This document shows, piece by piece, positions 24,529 through 33,616 of a DNA stretch of 59,540 nucleotides. Origin of the DNA: Rhizomonospora bruguierae. GTDB lineage: Bacteria > Actinomycetota > Actinomycetes > Mycobacteriales > Micromonosporaceae. The translations under genes and the position numbers were made by a program. Under the pieces are notes generated by a model that worked only from the letters and a program-made list of their open reading frames with translations, did not search any database and was not told the origin of the DNA. How positions within the stretch are numbered: position 1 is the stretch's first letter; each line of letters begins with the position of its first letter. The stretch is taken from positions 1 to 59,540 of the forward strand of contig NZ_BBQH01000015.1 in assembly GCF_018397995.1 (NCBI RefSeq). The letters are read 5' to 3'.

Positions 24529-24972
24529 TCAGCGGTCGACCGTGGGCCGCTTGCCGTGCGCCAGTTCCTCCAGCGCCGCCGGGGCGCCACGGCCGGCCAC
24601 CAGGGCGTCCCGGATCTCGGTCAGCAGCTTGATCTCCTCGCTGGGCGCCGCGGGCGGCGGCTCCTCGCCCCGCCGGCGCCGCTCGGCCAGCCGGTTCATC
24701 GGGTACACGACGAGGAAGTACAGCGCGGCGGCGGTCAGCAGGAACGTGATCAACGCGTTCACGAACGCGCCCCACATGACCGGGTTGTTGTGCGACAGGT
24801 TGAATGTGCCGCCGACCTTGTCGTCCTTGGCGCCGATGAGGTTGAGCAGCGGGTCCAGGAACGACGCCGTGAACTGGGTGACGAGCCCGGTGAACGCGGC
24901 GCCGATCACGATGCCGACCGCGAGGTCGACCACGTTGCCGCGCATGATGAAGTTCTTGAAGCCCTTGATCAT
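24529..24972 (-). CDS. Large-conductance mechanosensitive channel MscL
   Basis: This 147-aa channel opens under membrane tension to release solutes on hypo-osmotic shock. It has the N-terminal amphipathic helix MIKGFKNFIMRGNVVDLAVG, TM1 VVDLAVGIVIGAAFTGLVTQ (pore-lining, Gly/Ala-rich), a periplasmic loop (DDKVGGTFNLSHNN), TM2 (AFVNALITFLLTAAALYFLVV) and a cytoplasmic helix (SEEIKLLTEIRDALV). ATG 24972 has GGAG 5 bp upstream; the GTG two codons earlier is less likely. It is slightly longer than E. coli MscL because of the C-terminal tail. Confidence 0.95.
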   Translation of the reverse strand: MIKGFKNFIMRGNVVDLAVGIVIGAAFTGLVTQFTASFLDPLLNLIGAKDDKVGGTFNLSHNNPVMWGAFVNALITFLLTAAALYFLVVYPMNRLAERRRRGEEPPPAAPSEEIKLLTEIRDALVAGRGAPAALEELAHGKRPTVDR

Positions 24973-25000
24973 CACCACTCCGGGGGTGCGGGGGTTTCGG

Positions 25001-25681
25001 TCAGCGACAACCTAGTTCCCCGCCGGGTGTTTCGAGGAATGCACCCGCCTCGTGCGCCGCTCGCGCCGCGTCCCCCGCCCCGATCGCCTCGATCAACCGG
25101 GTGTGGTCCACGTAGTCGGCGGGCAGCAGCGCGTCCCCGACCTGGCCGGCGAGGCTGGCGCGCAGGGCGTCCCCGAAGGAGGCGTAGAGGGCGGCCAGCA
25201 TGCCGTTGTGCGCCGCCGCGACGATCGCGACGTGCAGGCGGGCGTCGGCCTCGACGAACCGGGCGGCGTCGCCGGAGCGCCAGCCCTCCTCGCGCGTCCC
25301 CAGCGCGCGGCGCAGGTCCGCCAGGTCGTCGGGGGTGCGGCGGCGGGCGGCGAGCCGGGCGGCCTCCACCTCGAACGCCCGGCGCACCTCGATCGCCTCG
25401 GCCTGCTCGGCCCCCTGGAGCCGGCGGGCGACCGCGCCGGCCAGTTCGTCGGTCGCGATCACGTAGGTGCCGGAGCCCTGCCGGCACTCGAGCAGCCCGG
25501 CGTGCTCCAGCGCCCGCACCGCCTCCCGGACGGTGTTGCGGCCGACTCCCAGCGCCGCGACGAGTTGCGGCTCGGTGGGGATGCGCGTGCCCACCGGCCA
25601 TTCACCGTTCGTGATCTGGCTCCGGAGCTGCTCGATGATCTGGGGGACGAGGGGGTGCCGGGCGGGGGAGACCAGTGGCAC
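25001..25681 (-). CDS. FadR-subfamily GntR regulator
   Basis: This 226-aa regulator has an N-terminal winged helix (about 10-75; IPTEPQLVAALGVGRNTVREAVRALEHAGLLECRQGSGTYV) and an all-helical FCD effector domain (about 90-215) with likely metal ligands in ADARLHVAIVAAAHN and the DHTRLIEAI region. It is divergent from the MFS transporter gene across 59 bp, the usual layout for a repressor of its neighbour's gene. The ligand is probably a small carboxylate or the transported compound. Confidence 0.9.
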   Translation of the reverse strand: MPLVSPARHPLVPQIIEQLRSQITNGEWPVGTRIPTEPQLVAALGVGRNTVREAVRALEHAGLLECRQGSGTYVIATDELAGAVARRLQGAEQAEAIEVRRAFEVEAARLAARRRTPDDLADLRRALGTREEGWRSGDAARFVEADARLHVAIVAAAHNGMLAALYASFGDALRASLAGQVGDALLPADYVDHTRLIEAIGAGDAARAAHEAGAFLETPGGELGCR

Positions 25682-25740
25682 CGATTACACCTCCCCGGTG
25701 CGGCGTGGAAAATTCATCCCATCATTCTACGATCGGACGC

Positions 25741-26982
25741 ATGGCTTCACCAACGCTGACCGGCCCGCCGCCCACCGCCGCCACGAGCACCAGAACCCGC
25801 GCGGCCGTGGTGGCGCTGGTCGGCATCGTGCTGGTGGCGCTGAACCTGCGCATGGCGATCACCGGCCTCGGCGCACTGCTCGACGAGGTGCGCGCCGGCC
25901 TCGGCCTGTCCGGCACGATGGCCGGCCTGGTCACCACGCTGCCCACGCTGGCGTTCGCCGGGTTCGGGGCGCTGACCCCCGCGCTGGCCCGCCGGTACCC
26001 GCCCGCCCGGGTCCTGGTCATCGCGATGGCGGCGCTCGCCGCCGGCCAACTGCTGCGCGCCTGGACCGGCGCCCCGGCCGTGTTCGTGGCCGCCACCGCG
26101 CTCGCCCTGGCCGGCATCGCGGTCGCGAACGTGCTGCTGCCGGCCGTGGTGAAACAGTACTTCCCGGCGCGGACCGGGCTGGTCACCGGCCTGTACACGA
26201 TGGCCCTCGTCACCGGCACCACGGTCGCGGCGGCCGGTTCGGTGCCGATCGCGCACGCCTTCGGCTCCTGGCGGGCCGGGCTCGGCGCGTGGGCCCTGCT
26301 CGCGGTGATCGCCACCCTGCCGTGGCTGCGGCAGGCGGTCGCCCGGCGCGGCGCCGCCCACCGGGAGGGGAGCCGGGTCGCCGCCCGCGTGCACGCCCAC
26401 CGCACCCGGCTCGGCTGGGGGCTGGCGGTGTACTTCGGCACCCAGTCGCTCAGCGGGTACGCGACCATGGGCTGGCTCGCCCAACTGTTCCGGGACAACG
26501 GGTACACGCCGGAGGTCGCCGGCCTGCTGCTCGCCGGCGTGACCGCGGTCGCCGTCCCGATCACGCTGCTGATGCCCACGTACGCCGGGCGCCGGCCGGA
26601 CCTGCGGGGCCTGGTCGTGGTGCTCTCGGCGGCGATGTTCGCCAGCTACTTCGGGCTGATGATCGCCCCACACGGCGGTGCGGTGCTGTGGGTGGTGCTG
26701 CTCGCGATCGGGCAGGCCGCGTTCCCGCTGGCGCTGGTCATGATCGGCATGCGCGCCCGGACCGCGGGCGGCGTGGTGGCGCTGTCGGCGTTCGCCCAGA
26801 GCGCCGGCTACCTGCTGGCCTCGCTCGGCCCGCTGCTGGTCGGCCTGCTCTACGAGGCGACCGGCGGCTGGCTGGCGCCGCTGTGGGTGCTGGTCGCGGC
26901 GGCGGCCGTGCAGACCGTCTCCGGCCTGGCGGTGGCCCGCCCCCGCTACGTGGAGGACGAGCAGGACGGGCGCGAGCGGTGA
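25741..26982 (+). CDS. MFS transporter, CynX/NimT family
   Basis: This 413-aa protein has about 12 hydrophobic helices. The N-terminal LVGIVLVALNLRMAITGLGALLDEVRAGLGLS and the TTLPTLAFAGFGALTP block match the CynX/NimT (cyanate/nitroimidazole) branch of the major facilitator superfamily. Substrates of this branch are poorly known. ATG 25741 lies 60 bp from the divergent GntR gene, and an A+T-richer stretch between them (25709-25735) should contain both promoters. The GntR protein presumably controls it. Confidence 0.9.
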   Translation: MASPTLTGPPPTAATSTRTRAAVVALVGIVLVALNLRMAITGLGALLDEVRAGLGLSGTMAGLVTTLPTLAFAGFGALTPALARRYPPARVLVIAMAALAAGQLLRAWTGAPAVFVAATALALAGIAVANVLLPAVVKQYFPARTGLVTGLYTMALVTGTTVAAAGSVPIAHAFGSWRAGLGAWALLAVIATLPWLRQAVARRGAAHREGSRVAARVHAHRTRLGWGLAVYFGTQSLSGYATMGWLAQLFRDNGYTPEVAGLLLAGVTAVAVPITLLMPTYAGRRPDLRGLVVVLSAAMFASYFGLMIAPHGGAVLWVVLLAIGQAAFPLALVMIGMRARTAGGVVALSAFAQSAGYLLASLGPLLVGLLYEATGGWLAPLWVLVAAAAVQTVSGLAVARPRYVEDEQDGRER

Positions 26983-27006
26983 GCCCCGGTGGGGCGGGCG
27001 CGGCGG

Positions 27007-27366
27007 CTACTCGGCCGGCGCCGGCTCCTCCGTCGCGGACAGCGCCTCCTCGACGGTGGCGTAGGTGCTCAGCACGTCAACCAGGCCGCTGACCTCGAGG
27101 ATCCGGCGGACCCCGCGCTGCGGCGCGGCGAGCCGCACATAACCGCCCAGGTCGTCGCAGCGGTTCTTGGCCCGCACGAACACCGACAGCCCGGTGGAGT
27201 CGCAGAACGGCACCCCGGCCAGGTCGAAGACCAGGTGGTGCAGCTCCTGCCCCAGCGCGTCGTCGACCCGCTGCTGCAGTTGCGGCGCGGTGGCCATGTC
27301 CAGCTCACCGGCGACGGTGATGACGACCACGTGCTGCCTCTGCTCGGTGCTGACCGTCAACGACAT
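27007..27366 (-). CDS. STAS-domain anti-sigma factor antagonist
   Basis: This 119-aa protein is a SpoIIAA/RsbV-like STAS domain: VVVITVAGELDMATAPQLQQRV, then HLVFDLAGVPFCDSTGLSVFV. The Ser in DSTG is the usual phosphorylation site. In its unphosphorylated form it would bind an anti-sigma/HATPase kinase and free a sigma factor. AGGAGG precedes ATG 27366. A second STAS protein is at 42338-42673 and a SpoIIE phosphatase at 34935-36995, so a partner-switching network is encoded in this region, though the direct partner is not adjacent. Confidence 0.88.
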   Translation of the reverse strand: MSLTVSTEQRQHVVVITVAGELDMATAPQLQQRVDDALGQELHHLVFDLAGVPFCDSTGLSVFVRAKNRCDDLGGYVRLAAPQRGVRRILEVSGLVDVLSTYATVEEALSATEEPAPAE

Positions 27367-27471
27367 GAGACCTCCTGCGGACCGACCCTCGCACCGTACT
27401 CCACCACGGGTCGGTGCGGTGCGCGAGCCGAGGCGCGTCACCGCCGACCCGGCGTTCACCCCGCGCCGGGG

Positions 27472-27503
27472 TTGACAGCGACTATTCACACAGTGAATAG
27501 TCG
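27472..27503 (+). promoter_or_regulatory. PadR promoter with embedded 25-bp palindrome
   Basis: A consensus -35 TTGACA (27472-27477) is followed after 18 bp by a -10-like AATAGT (27496-27501), putting the transcript start at or just before GTG 27509. Between and over these lies the dyad CGACTATTCAC (27479-27489)/GTGAATAGTCG (27493-27503), both arms perfect. PadR proteins bind such dyads, so this is likely the autoregulatory operator. Confidence 0.7.
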
Positions 27504-27508
27504 GCCGC

Positions 27509-28039
27509 GTGTCCACCTCACACGTGCTGCTCGGGCTGCTCGCGTCCGGCCCGCGCCACGGGTACGACCTGAAACGCGCCCACGACGAGCGGCTGCCGCG
27601 CGCCCGTCCGCTCGCGTTCGGGCAGGTCTACACCACGCTCGGCCGGCTGGAGCGGGACGGGCTGGTCCGCGCCGCCGCCCAGGAACGCGCCGGCGGGCCG
27701 GACCGCACCGCGTACGAGATCACCCAGCCCGGCCGGGCCGAGCTGGTCGCCTGGCTCGGCGCGGTCGAGCCGCCCGCCCCGTACGTCACCAGCACCCTGC
27801 TGGCCAAGGTCGTGGTGGCGCTGATGGTCGCCGACCGGGCCCACGCCCGCGAGTACCTGATCGCGCAGCGCGCGGCGCACACCGCCCGGCTGCGCGAGCT
27901 GACCGCCCGCAAGACCGACCCCGGCGCCGCGCTCGGCGCCGTGATCGCCGCCGACTTCGCCATCGCCCACCTCGACGCGGACCTGCGGTGGTTGCAGACC
28001 ACCCTGGACCGCGTCGGCGCCACGAACGGGGAGCAGTGA
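27509..28039 (+). CDS. PadR-family transcriptional regulator
   Basis: This 176-aa PadR regulator has a winged helix at about 5-85 (HVLLGLLASGPRHGYDLKRAHDERL, QVYTTLGRLERDGLV, YEITQPGRAEL) and a C-terminal dimerising helical domain (about 95-170). GTG 27509 follows the predicted promoter by only a few bases, implying a leaderless mRNA. Its stop overlaps the ATG of an ABC ATPase by 1 bp, so it is in an operon with the exporter it likely represses. PadR repressors of this layout usually respond to toxic small molecules. Confidence 0.9.
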   Translation: MSTSHVLLGLLASGPRHGYDLKRAHDERLPRARPLAFGQVYTTLGRLERDGLVRAAAQERAGGPDRTAYEITQPGRAELVAWLGAVEPPAPYVTSTLLAKVVVALMVADRAHAREYLIAQRAAHTARLRELTARKTDPGAALGAVIAADFAIAHLDADLRWLQTTLDRVGATNGEQ

Positions 28040-28746
28040 TGATCCTGCAATGCCGCGGACTGGTCCGCTCGTACGGCCCGACGCAAGCCCTCCGGGGCGT
28101 CGCCATGGCGGTCGACGAGGGGGAGATCCTCGCCGTCACCGGCCCGAGCGGCTGCGGCAAGTCGACGCTGCTGCACTGCCTGGCCGGCATCACGCGGCCG
28201 GATGCCGGCGAGGTGATCTACCGGGACCAGCGGGTCGACCTGCTCTCCGAGGCCGGCCGGGCCCGGCTGCGGCGCACCGAGTTCGGGGTGCTGTTCCAGT
28301 TCGGGCAGTTGGTCGCGGAGCTGACCGCGGCCGAGAACGTCGCGCTGCCGCTGCTGCTCGCCGGCACGGGGCGGCGGGAGGCGCGCACCGCGGCGCTGTC
28401 CTGGCTGGACCGGCTCGGCGTGGCCGACCTGGCGGAGAAGCGCCCCGGCGAGGTCTCCGGCGGCCAGCAGCAGCGCGTCGCGCTGGGCCGGGCGCTGGTC
28501 ACCGAGCCGCGGGTGCTGTACGCCGACGAGCCGACCGGCGCGCTGGACACGCTCGCCGGCGAGCAGGTGCTGGGCCACATGGTCCGGCTGGCCCGGGAGC
28601 AGCGCACCACGGTCGTGCTGGTCACCCACGACGCCCGGGTCGCCGCGTACGCCGACCGGGAGCTGGCGCTGCGCGACGGCGTCGCGGACCCGACCGGCCT
28701 GGGCCTGAACGCCTCCGCCGGCCGGCACGCCGGTAGCGCCCGGTGA
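28039..28746 (+). CDS. ABC transporter ATP-binding protein
   Basis: This 235-aa ATPase has Walker A GPSGCGKST (about 36-44), Q-loop LFQFGQL, signature VSGGQQQRVALGRA, Walker B RVLYADEPTGALD and H-loop VLVTHDARVAAY. It belongs to the LolD/MacB/FtsE-like class and pairs with the FtsX-type permease that follows, whose GTG overlaps its stop by 4 bp. ATG 28039 is used; an in-frame GTG 3 bp earlier is possible. The PadR gene upstream is co-transcribed. Confidence 0.92.
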   Translation: MILQCRGLVRSYGPTQALRGVAMAVDEGEILAVTGPSGCGKSTLLHCLAGITRPDAGEVIYRDQRVDLLSEAGRARLRRTEFGVLFQFGQLVAELTAAENVALPLLLAGTGRREARTAALSWLDRLGVADLAEKRPGEVSGGQQQRVALGRALVTEPRVLYADEPTGALDTLAGEQVLGHMVRLAREQRTTVVLVTHDARVAAYADRELALRDGVADPTGLGLNASAGRHAGSAR

Positions 28747-30269
28747 GCCCGCTGACCCTGGTCCGGCTGGCGCTGGCCGGCAGCCGCACCGACACGCTGC
28801 GGGTGGTGCTGACCGCGGCCAGCGCCGCCGTCGCCACGCCGCTGCTCCTGCTCAGCGCGGCGGTGATCGCCATACCCGGGTTCGGGCAGGGGCACCGCGG
28901 CAGCGATAGCTGGGCCGAGCAGTACCGGCTCCAGGTCCTCGTCGAGCCCGGGCTGCGGCCGGGTGTCGTGATCACACTGGTGCTGATGACCATTCCGGTG
29001 CTCGCGCTCGCGGCGCAGTGCGGGCGGCTCGGCGCGCCGGCGCGGGACCGGCGGCTCGCCGCGATCCGGTTGGCGGGTGCCACGCCGGGCCAGGCGGTCC
29101 GGTTGGCCGCCGCGGAGACCGGCCTGGCCAGCGCGCTCGGCTCGGCGGCCGGGCTCGCCGGGTACCTGATCCTGCGCCGCGCGCTCGGCCGGCCGGGCGC
29201 CGACGGCCGGCTCCTGCTCCCCACCGACGTGCTCCCCGCGACCTGGGCGCTCGTGGCGATCTGCGCCGGCCTGCCGCTGCTGGCCACCGCCGTCGCGATG
29301 CTGCTGCTGCGCCGGGTCGCCTTCACCCCGTACGGCGTGGTCCGCCGCAGCCGAAACCGCCCGCCCGGCCCGTACGCGGGAATCCTGATCGTGATCGGGG
29401 CGGTGGCGATGGCCGTGCTCCAGCCCGGCTTCCGGTGGGCGGAGCGGATCAAGTGGAGCCCGCCGGGCTGGGTCCTGCCGGCGATCCTGTTCGTCGGCAC
29501 GCTGTGCGCGGCCCTCGGCGTGGTCCTCGGCACCGGATGGATCTCCTACACCGCCGGTCGGATCCTGCGCCGCTACGGCCGCCGCCCCGCCGCCCTGCTC
29601 GCCGGCAGCCGCCTGATGGCCGACCCGTGGTCCGGCAGCCGGACCTTCGCGGTCCTGCTGATCTGCGTGCTGTTCGGCGCCGGTGCCGCCGGGGCGCGCT
29701 CCTGGTTCGCCACCGATTTCGCCGTGCGGGAGGAGGCGGGCCGCTGGCAGGCGGCGCAGGCCGGCCAGCCGTACTACGCGGACGACAACAGCTTCTACTT
29801 CACCACGTTGGACCTGATCAACGGCGCGGTCGCGTTCGGCGTCGCGCTCGCCGCGGCGGGCATGCTGGTGGCCGTCGTCGAGGGCATCGTCTCCCGCCGC
29901 CGGGCGTACTCGTCGCTGGTGGCCACCGGGGTGCCGCGCGGCGTGCTGGCCCGCTCGATCGTGCTCCAGGCGGTCGCGCCCGTCGTGCCGGCCGTGCTGG
30001 TCGCCGCCGCCGTCGGGGTCACCCTCATCCACGCCATCGCCGGCGGCTCGGTCCGCAGCGCCAACTACGAATCGTCCAGCTGCACCAGCGCCGACTGCAC
30101 GACCGAGGTGGTCGTGCACGTACCGTCGTTCGTGCGGCAGATCCCGGTGCCGCTGGCCGACCTGGCCCTGCTCGGTGGGCTCGCGGTGGCCGCCGCGCTC
30201 GCGGTGGTCGGCGTCGGGCTGCTGTTCCTGCGGCCAGCGACCGCGGTCGAGGAGTTGCGCACGACATAG
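28743..30269 (+). CDS. ABC transporter permease (FtsX-like, large)
   Basis: This 508-aa integral membrane protein has about 8-10 helices. The N-terminal FtsX-like half includes RDRRLAAIRLAGATPGQAVRLAAAE, the coupling-helix region typical of FtsX permeases, and a second such region follows (SRRRAYSSLVATGVPRGVLARS). An outer loop near 430-450 has two Cys (SSCTSADCTTE) that may form a disulfide. With the ATPase at 28039 it forms a likely exporter under PadR control. Substrate unknown; duplicated FtsX halves suggest it acts as a monomer or pseudo-dimer. Confidence 0.88.
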   Translation: MSPLTLVRLALAGSRTDTLRVVLTAASAAVATPLLLLSAAVIAIPGFGQGHRGSDSWAEQYRLQVLVEPGLRPGVVITLVLMTIPVLALAAQCGRLGAPARDRRLAAIRLAGATPGQAVRLAAAETGLASALGSAAGLAGYLILRRALGRPGADGRLLLPTDVLPATWALVAICAGLPLLATAVAMLLLRRVAFTPYGVVRRSRNRPPGPYAGILIVIGAVAMAVLQPGFRWAERIKWSPPGWVLPAILFVGTLCAALGVVLGTGWISYTAGRILRRYGRRPAALLAGSRLMADPWSGSRTFAVLLICVLFGAGAAGARSWFATDFAVREEAGRWQAAQAGQPYYADDNSFYFTTLDLINGAVAFGVALAAAGMLVAVVEGIVSRRRAYSSLVATGVPRGVLARSIVLQAVAPVVPAVLVAAAVGVTLIHAIAGGSVRSANYESSSCTSADCTTEVVVHVPSFVRQIPVPLADLALLGGLAVAAALAVVGVGLLFLRPATAVEELRTT

Positions 30270-30303
30270 CCGCGCCGCGCGGGGGGCTGGCACGATGGTC
30301 GCC

Positions 30304-31248
30304 ATGGAGCTCATCTCGCTCGATGACATCCGGGCCGCGGCCAAGTCGATCGCCGGGGTCGCCGTGCGTACCCCGCTGCTGCCCTGCCCGTGGGCGGAAG
30401 GGCTCCAGGTCAAGCCGGAGAACCTCCAGCCGATCGGCGCCTTCAAGCAGCGCGGGGCGTACCACGCGGTCTCCCGGCTGGACGCGGACCGGCGCGCCCG
30501 CGGGGTGATCGCCCACTCCTCCGGCAACCACGCGCAGGCGCTCGCCTACGCCGCCCGCGACTTCGGCGTCCCCTGCGTGGTGGTGATGCCGGACGTCACC
30601 ACCGCCGTGAAGGTCGACGCGTGCCGGGCGCTGGGCGCCGAGGTGGTGCTGGTGCCGCCGGTCGAGCGGGTCAGCGCCGCCGAGCGCCTCGCCGGGGAGC
30701 GCGGCCTCACGATGATCCCGCCGTTCGACCACCCGAACGTCATCGCCGGGCAGGGCACGATCGGGCTGGAGATCGTCGAGGATCAGCCCGACGTGGACCT
30801 GGTGCTCGTCCCGGTCAGCGGCGGCGGGCTCGCCTCCGGGGTGGCGACCGCCGTCAAGGCGCTGAAGCCGTCCGCCACGGTCATCGGCGTGGAGCCGGAG
30901 TACGCCGCGGACGCCTGCGAGTCGCTCGAGGCGGGCGAGTTGCGCCCCTGGCCGGTCGAGCGGACCTACCGCACCGTCGCGGACGGGCTGCGCGCCCAAC
31001 TCTCCGAGCTGACCCTCGCCCACCTCCAGGCCCACCTGGACCGCATCGTCACGGTCACCGACGAGGAGATCCTGGACGCGATCGGCCTGCTCGCCCGCAA
31101 CGCCCGCCTGGTGGTGGAGCCCAGCGGCGCGGTGGCGGTGGCCGCCTACCTGCGCCACCGGGCCGAACTGCCCGCCGGGCGCGCCGTGGCCGTGCTGACC
31201 GGCGGCAACATCGACCCCGCGCTCCTCGCCGGCGTCCTCGTCCCCTGA
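30304..31248 (+). CDS. PLP-dependent threonine/serine dehydratase family protein
   Basis: This 314-aa fold-type II PLP enzyme has the Schiff-base Lys48 in GAFKQRGAYHAV, the substrate loop SSGNHAQALAYA, the Gly-rich phosphate loop SGGGLASGV and a C-terminal LTGGNIDP. The pattern matches catabolic threonine dehydratase/serine racemase-like proteins without the ACT domain of biosynthetic IlvA. The reaction is likely deamination of threonine or serine to a 2-oxo acid. An ATG at 30295 is in frame; 30304 is chosen because homologues begin near MELISLDD. Single gene, convergent with oligopeptidase B. Confidence 0.88.
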   Translation: MELISLDDIRAAAKSIAGVAVRTPLLPCPWAEGLQVKPENLQPIGAFKQRGAYHAVSRLDADRRARGVIAHSSGNHAQALAYAARDFGVPCVVVMPDVTTAVKVDACRALGAEVVLVPPVERVSAAERLAGERGLTMIPPFDHPNVIAGQGTIGLEIVEDQPDVDLVLVPVSGGGLASGVATAVKALKPSATVIGVEPEYAADACESLEAGELRPWPVERTYRTVADGLRAQLSELTLAHLQAHLDRIVTVTDEEILDAIGLLARNARLVVEPSGAVAVAAYLRHRAELPAGRAVAVLTGGNIDPALLAGVLVP

Positions 31249-31310
31249 TCCGACGCGACCGGGCCGCCGGGAGGGGCCGCCGGGGACGGGGCCGCCGGCC
31301 TGCCGGCACA

Positions 31311-31430
31311 GCGCCCCCGGTGCTCAGCGGCGCCGTGCGTGTTCGGGCGCCGCCGCCGGTGTTCTCAGCCAGCGCCCCCGTTGTTCAGGCGGCCTTGCGG
31401 GGGTTCAGGCGGCGCCCCCGGCGCTCAGGA
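31311..31430. repeat. Degenerate tandem repeats between convergent genes
   Basis: About five imperfect units of roughly 20-27 bp with core CGCCCCCGGTGcTCAGgCGGC run from 31311 into the end of the oligopeptidase B gene. The last unit contains that gene's stop codon (TCA on this strand at 31425-31427). The units are G+C-rich and partly self-complementary, so they could act as a termination zone for both convergent genes. Confidence 0.5.
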
Positions 31431-33509
31431 GGACAGCCCGAAGCGGTCCAGGATCCAGGCGATGATGAACGCCTCCTCGCGCCACGAGTCGTACCGGCCG
31501 CTCGGGCCGCCGTGGCCGGCACCCATCTCGGTCTTCAGCAGGTACGAGCCGCGCGGGGCCACCGCGCGCAGCCGCGCCACCCACTTGGCCGGCTCGTGGT
31601 ACAGCACGCGGGTGTCGTTCAGGCTGGTCAGCGCCAGGATCGGCGGGTACGGCAGGTCGGCGACGTTCTCGTACGGCGAGTAGCCCTTGAGGTAGTGGTA
31701 GAACTCGGCCGACTCCAGCGGGTTGCCCCACTCCTCCCACTCGATGACCGTGAGCGGCAGGGACGGGTCCAGGATCGAGGTCAGCGGGTCCACGAACGGC
31801 ACCTCGGCGACGACACCGGCGAACGCCTCCGGGGCCAGGTTGACCGCGGCGCCCATCAGCAGCCCGCCGGCCGAACCACCGCGGGCGACCAGCCGGTCGG
31901 CGGTGGTCCAGCCGGTCTTGACCAGGTGGCGGGCGCACGCCACGTAGTCGGTGAACGTGTTGCGCTTGGCCAGGAACTTGCCCTGCTCGTACCAGCGCCG
32001 GCCCAGTTCGCCGCCGCCGCGCACGTGCGCCACCGCGAACACGACCCCGCGGTCCAGCAGCGAGAGCCGGGCGATCGAGAACCAGGGGTCCAGCGACGCC
32101 TCGTACGAGCCGTACCCGTAGAGCACCGCGGGCGCCGAGCCGTCGCGCGGGGTGCCCTTGCGCGCCACCACGGAGATCGGCACCCGGGTGCCGTCGTCCG
32201 CCACCGCCCACTCCCGGTGCTGCTCGTACCGCTCCGGGTCGTACCCGCCGAGCACCGGCTTGCGCTTGCGCAGCACCAGCTGCCGGGTGACCAGGTCGTA
32301 GTCGTACACCGAGTCGGGCGTGACCAGCGAGGCGTACCGCAGCCGGAGGGACCGGCCGGCGTACTCGGGGTTGCTGTCCAGCCCGACCGAGTACAGCGGC
32401 TCGGGGAACTCGATGTCGTAACCGCCGGCCGGGTCCGCGTCCCCCGGCAGCACCCGGACGCCGGTGAGCCCGTCGCTGCGCAGCGACACCACGACGTGGT
32501 CGGCGAACGCGTCCACCGACTCCAGGCGGGTACCGGGAGAGTGCGCGATCAGCGGCAGCCAGTCGCCGGGCGCGGAGGCCGACGTGTACGCCAGCGCGAA
32601 GTCCTCCGCGTCGGCATTGTGCAGGATGAGGAAGCGGTCACCATGATGCTCGACCGAATACTCGACGCCCTGCCGGCGCGGGGCCACCACCACCGGCTCG
32701 GCGGCCGGCTCGTCCGCCGGGATGACCCGCACCTCGCTGGTCACCTTGCTGTGGATGTCGATGACGACATACCGCTCGGAGCGGGTGAGTTCGACGCCCA
32801 CCCAGAACCGCTCGTCCGGCTCCTCGTACACCGTCACGTCGTCCGCGGCCGGCTTGCCGACGGCGTGCCGCCACACCCGGTGCGGGCGCCACGCCTCGTC
32901 CACCGTCAGGTAGAACAGCGCGCCGCCGTCGGCCGACCACGCGCTGCCGTACGAGGTGTCGGTGACCTCGTCGGGCAGCAGCTCGCCGGTGCGCAGATCC
33001 TTGATCCGCAGGGTGAACCGCTCGTCGCCGCGCAGATCGGTGGAGTACGCCAGCCAGCGCCCGTCCGGGCTGACGTCGAACGTACCGAGCGCGAAGAAGT
33101 CGTGCCCCTCGGCGAGCGCGTTGCCGTCCAGCAGCACCTCCTCGCCGTCCAGCGGGCCGCCGTCGCTCGCGGGCGGGTCCACCTCGCCCGGGCGCACGGC
33201 CCGCCGGCACTGGATGCCGTACTGCCTGCCCTGCTCGGTGCGGGTGTAGTACCAGTACCCGCCCTTGCGGGTGGGCACGGAGAGGTCGGTCTCCAGGGTC
33301 CGCGACTTGATCTCGCCGAACGCCCGTTCGCGCAGGCCGGCCAGGTGGGCGGTGGCCGCCTCGGTGTACGCGTTCTCCGCCGTCAGGTACGCGATGGTGT
33401 CCGGGTCCTCCCGGTCCTTGAGCCAGGCGTACTCGTCGACGACCGTGTCGCCGTGGTGGGTGCGCTCGGCGGGGATCCGCTTGGCGGCGGGTGGCGAGTT
33501 CGTGGTCAC
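31425..33509 (-). CDS. Oligopeptidase B (S9A prolyl oligopeptidase family)
   Basis: This 694-aa cytoplasmic serine peptidase cleaves short peptides after basic residues. The N-terminal beta-propeller (about 70-400) is followed by an alpha/beta-hydrolase domain with nucleophile Ser546 in ARGGSAGGLLMG, Asp in LTSLNDTRVLYHEP and His in GAGHGGPSGRYD. The motif SIARLSLLDRGVVFAVAHVRGGGELG is typical of PtrB. GTG 33509 (MTTNSPPAAKRIP) is chosen because homologues begin there; an earlier in-frame start at 33578 adds an atypical 23 residues. It is divergent from the flavoprotein gene. Confidence 0.92.
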   Translation of the reverse strand: MTTNSPPAAKRIPAERTHHGDTVVDEYAWLKDREDPDTIAYLTAENAYTEAATAHLAGLRERAFGEIKSRTLETDLSVPTRKGGYWYYTRTEQGRQYGIQCRRAVRPGEVDPPASDGGPLDGEEVLLDGNALAEGHDFFALGTFDVSPDGRWLAYSTDLRGDERFTLRIKDLRTGELLPDEVTDTSYGSAWSADGGALFYLTVDEAWRPHRVWRHAVGKPAADDVTVYEEPDERFWVGVELTRSERYVVIDIHSKVTSEVRVIPADEPAAEPVVVAPRRQGVEYSVEHHGDRFLILHNADAEDFALAYTSASAPGDWLPLIAHSPGTRLESVDAFADHVVVSLRSDGLTGVRVLPGDADPAGGYDIEFPEPLYSVGLDSNPEYAGRSLRLRYASLVTPDSVYDYDLVTRQLVLRKRKPVLGGYDPERYEQHREWAVADDGTRVPISVVARKGTPRDGSAPAVLYGYGSYEASLDPWFSIARLSLLDRGVVFAVAHVRGGGELGRRWYEQGKFLAKRNTFTDYVACARHLVKTGWTTADRLVARGGSAGGLLMGAAVNLAPEAFAGVVAEVPFVDPLTSILDPSLPLTVIEWEEWGNPLESAEFYHYLKGYSPYENVADLPYPPILALTSLNDTRVLYHEPAKWVARLRAVAPRGSYLLKTEMGAGHGGPSGRYDSWREEAFIIAWILDRFGLSS

Positions 33510-33616
33510 CGGGTTACCGTACCTGGCGGGGCTTTCGAACACGTGTACGATAGCCCGGTCGGGGAAGCGGGGTGACAATCTCTGTTCGGTCCAATCGATG
33601 CGCCGGGGGGAGCGGG

